In this document: one piece after another, positions 5,575-6,365 of the stretch
Layout: every line of letters begins with the position of its first letter
Numbering within the stretch: the stretch's first letter is position 1
Assembly: GCA_027028225.1 (NCBI GenBank)
Contig: JALVJP010000112.1
Coordinates: 1-6,365 of the forward strand
Length of the DNA: 6,365 nt
Reading direction: 5' to 3'
Source of the DNA: Candidatus Parcubacteria bacterium
Lineage (GTDB): Bacteria; Patescibacteriota; Minisyncoccia; Phycocordibacterales; UBA1006
Notes under the pieces: generated by a model
Told to the model about the DNA's origin: nothing
Database searches by the model: none
Seen by the model: only the letters and a program-made list of their open reading frames with translations
Translations under genes and position numbers: made by a program

Positions 5575-5933
5575 AGAATGAACATGTTGATCATGCAGTA
5601 AAGATAATAAGAAGACAACCGGTGCCAGTGCGTGTGAGAGAATATCATCCAACTACTGTTCATCATAGAATGATTTTCCATAGTAATAATAATCCGGGAT
5701 ACTATCGTCCTTATGATGATTACCATTATCGCCCTCGCTACGATAGATCATTTGTTTACGGAAGAAGACATGTCCATGGAGGACGCATTATTCGTGGTCA
5801 CGGTGGGTACTCTCATGGAGGAAGTTCTACAGGTTTTGGTCATTCAGGAAATACAGATAGAATAGGAAGTATTGGAAGTAATTCAGGAAGTTCTCACGGA
5901 GGAGGGAGAGCAATTAGATTTGGGAGAAGATAG
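5559..5933 (+). CDS. His/Arg/Gly-rich tail, probably the shifted C-terminus of the giant protein
   Basis: The frame is open from 5484 (after a TGA at 5481-5483) to the TAG at 5931-5933. The only early start is a TTG at 5559, with no ribosome binding site, inside the end of the giant gene. The text before that TTG already reads naturally as PIDIPRHPVDLEVPVENEH. This indicates continuation of the upstream protein after a one-base loss near 5526-5532 rather than an independent gene. The 124 residues from 5559 hold 13 histidines, many arginines and tyrosines, and a Gly/Ser-rich end (GHGGYSHGG, GSIGSNSGSSHGGG), with no signal peptide or hydrophobic segment. A disordered, metal-, nucleic-acid- or surface-binding tail is possible. 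A separate translationally coupled small protein is the less likely alternative. Confidence 0.6.
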   Translation: MEVPVENEHVDHAVKIIRRQPVPVRVREYHPTTVHHRMIFHSNNNPGYYRPYDDYHYRPRYDRSFVYGRRHVHGGRIIRGHGGYSHGGSSTGFGHSGNTDRIGSIGSNSGSSHGGGRAIRFGRR

Positions 5934-5968
5934 AAAAAGAAAAGCCTCATTGGAGGTTTTTCTTTTTC
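5933..5968. terminator. bidirectional terminator between convergent genes
   Basis: GAAAAAGAAAAGCCTC (5933-5948) pairs with GAGGTTTTTCTTTTTC (5953-5968) around ATTG, with one G-T wobble in 16 bp. The A- and T-rich outer stem supplies a U-run in either direction. It starts on the last base of the stop codon of the shifted tail, which supports that frame as the true 3' end of the giant gene. It also serves the minus-strand gene whose stop is at 5991-5989. Confidence 0.88.
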
Positions 5969-5988
5969 TTTCGTGCTGATAGCAATTC

Positions 5989-6365
5989 TTATTGACTCTT
6001 TGTTAGGTCGGGAATATTTCTATGGTTTTCCCCGGGATTAAACATTGAATAGTATGCTTCAATAGCTTGTTCAGTATTGAGTTTTTCTGAGCGAATCCCT
6101 ATTTGGCGAAGTCCTCCTTGAACGATTGCGATTCTCTGTTCAATTTGGCTTCTCTGTTCCTCAAAACGTTCCACTTCTTTCTTAAACTTATTCTTTTTAT
6201 TACTCCCTCCAAATATACTTGAGAAGAAACTATCATTCTTGTTCGTATTGAGAAGTGTTCCTTGGTAAGGAATAACGACAAAGAACTTTTTATTCATAAT
6301 GTTTACCGAGCTTGTAAACCACTTTATGAATTCAATATATTCACGAGTTTGAACTCGAAGTAATT
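5989..6365 (-). CDS. TraC-like protein of a CPR type IV secretion/pilus locus (5' end outside window)
   Basis: The frame stays open from the TAA at 5991-5989 to the right edge, showing 124 residues. An internal ATG at 6297 would give only 102. The residues before it (QTREYIEFIKWFTSSVNIMN) fit the family, so I treat the gene as truncated by the window. The pattern of a helix, then KKFFVVIPYQ, a Ser/Phe/Lys-rich insert (about FFSSIFGGSNKK), RFEEQRSQIEQRIAIVQGGL, and a closing EAYYSMFNPGE resembles TraC-like proteins encoded beside prgI and virB4 in Patescibacteria. These are thought to act with the VirB4 ATPase in DNA-uptake/pilus or secretion machines at the inner membrane. Here the gene is the last of its transcription unit, with no virB4 following. 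The family call is from memory of the motif pattern. Confidence 0.7.
   Translation of the reverse strand, partial: LLRVQTREYIEFIKWFTSSVNIMNKKFFVVIPYQGTLLNTNKNDSFFSSIFGGSNKKNKFKKEVERFEEQRSQIEQRIAIVQGGLRQIGIRSEKLNTEQAIEAYYSMFNPGENHRNIPDLTKSQ

Noticed and set aside
4993..5652. Minus-strand 219-residue open frame, and others within the giant gene (3367-3693, 3808-4071, 4417-4860, 5439-5726)
   Set aside because: All lie opposite a well-supported long coding region with matching repeats, and none shows a recognisable domain or start signal.
1..6365. CRISPR array, tRNA, rRNA or riboswitch
   Set aside because: I saw no regularly spaced direct repeats and no cloverleaf or rRNA-like sequence on either strand; the hairpins present are single terminator-like or palindromic units.

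Overview
The window looks like a chromosomal piece of an AT-rich Patescibacteria (CPR, Parcubacteria-like) genome. The evidence is the type of proteins present: a LysM-LysM-M23 endopeptidase with a short N-terminal anchor, a very long charged helical protein of a style common in CPR genomes, and a TraC-like protein of the CPR type IV secretion/pilus locus. Genes also lack Shine-Dalgarno sequences, and at least two appear to start right behind extended -10 promoters. This taxonomic call rests on remembered family resemblance, not on a search. No in-frame TGA occurs in roughly 1,900 codons, which argues for the standard bacterial code rather than the TGA=Gly code of Absconditabacteria/Gracilibacteria.

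Layout. Positions 1-156 hold a strong hairpin terminator (18-49), a 13-bp hairpin with one mismatch (71-100) and a CCCCAGC/GCTGGGG hairpin (125-142). The last resembles the subterminal hairpin of an IS200/IS605-type element. Immediately after it, 157-297 encodes a headless fragment that looks like the C-terminus of a PaaX-like/Cas2-fold regulator. Positions 298-477 are non-coding and contain a perfect 40-bp palindrome (369-408). A bidirectional terminator (478-508) abuts the stop codon of the minus-strand peptidase (509-1642). Divergent promoters lie at about 1653-1661 (minus) and 1757-1765 (plus). On the plus strand follow a small unknown protein (1770-2030) and a giant protein (2044-5574), whose reading frame appears to continue, shifted by one base, to 5933. 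A bidirectional terminator (5933-5968) separates it from the convergent, edge-truncated TraC-like gene (5989 to beyond 6365).

The giant protein is the main unknown. It carries an internal duplication in the order A-B-B-A (the A copies align without gaps over 128 residues), a Gly/Ala-rich probable membrane segment, a degenerate LysM-like motif and, if the frameshift is repaired, a His/Arg/Gly-rich tail, for about 1,296 residues in all. Its neighbours are a cell-wall hydrolase and a secretion/pilus component, so an envelope-associated role is plausible but unproven.
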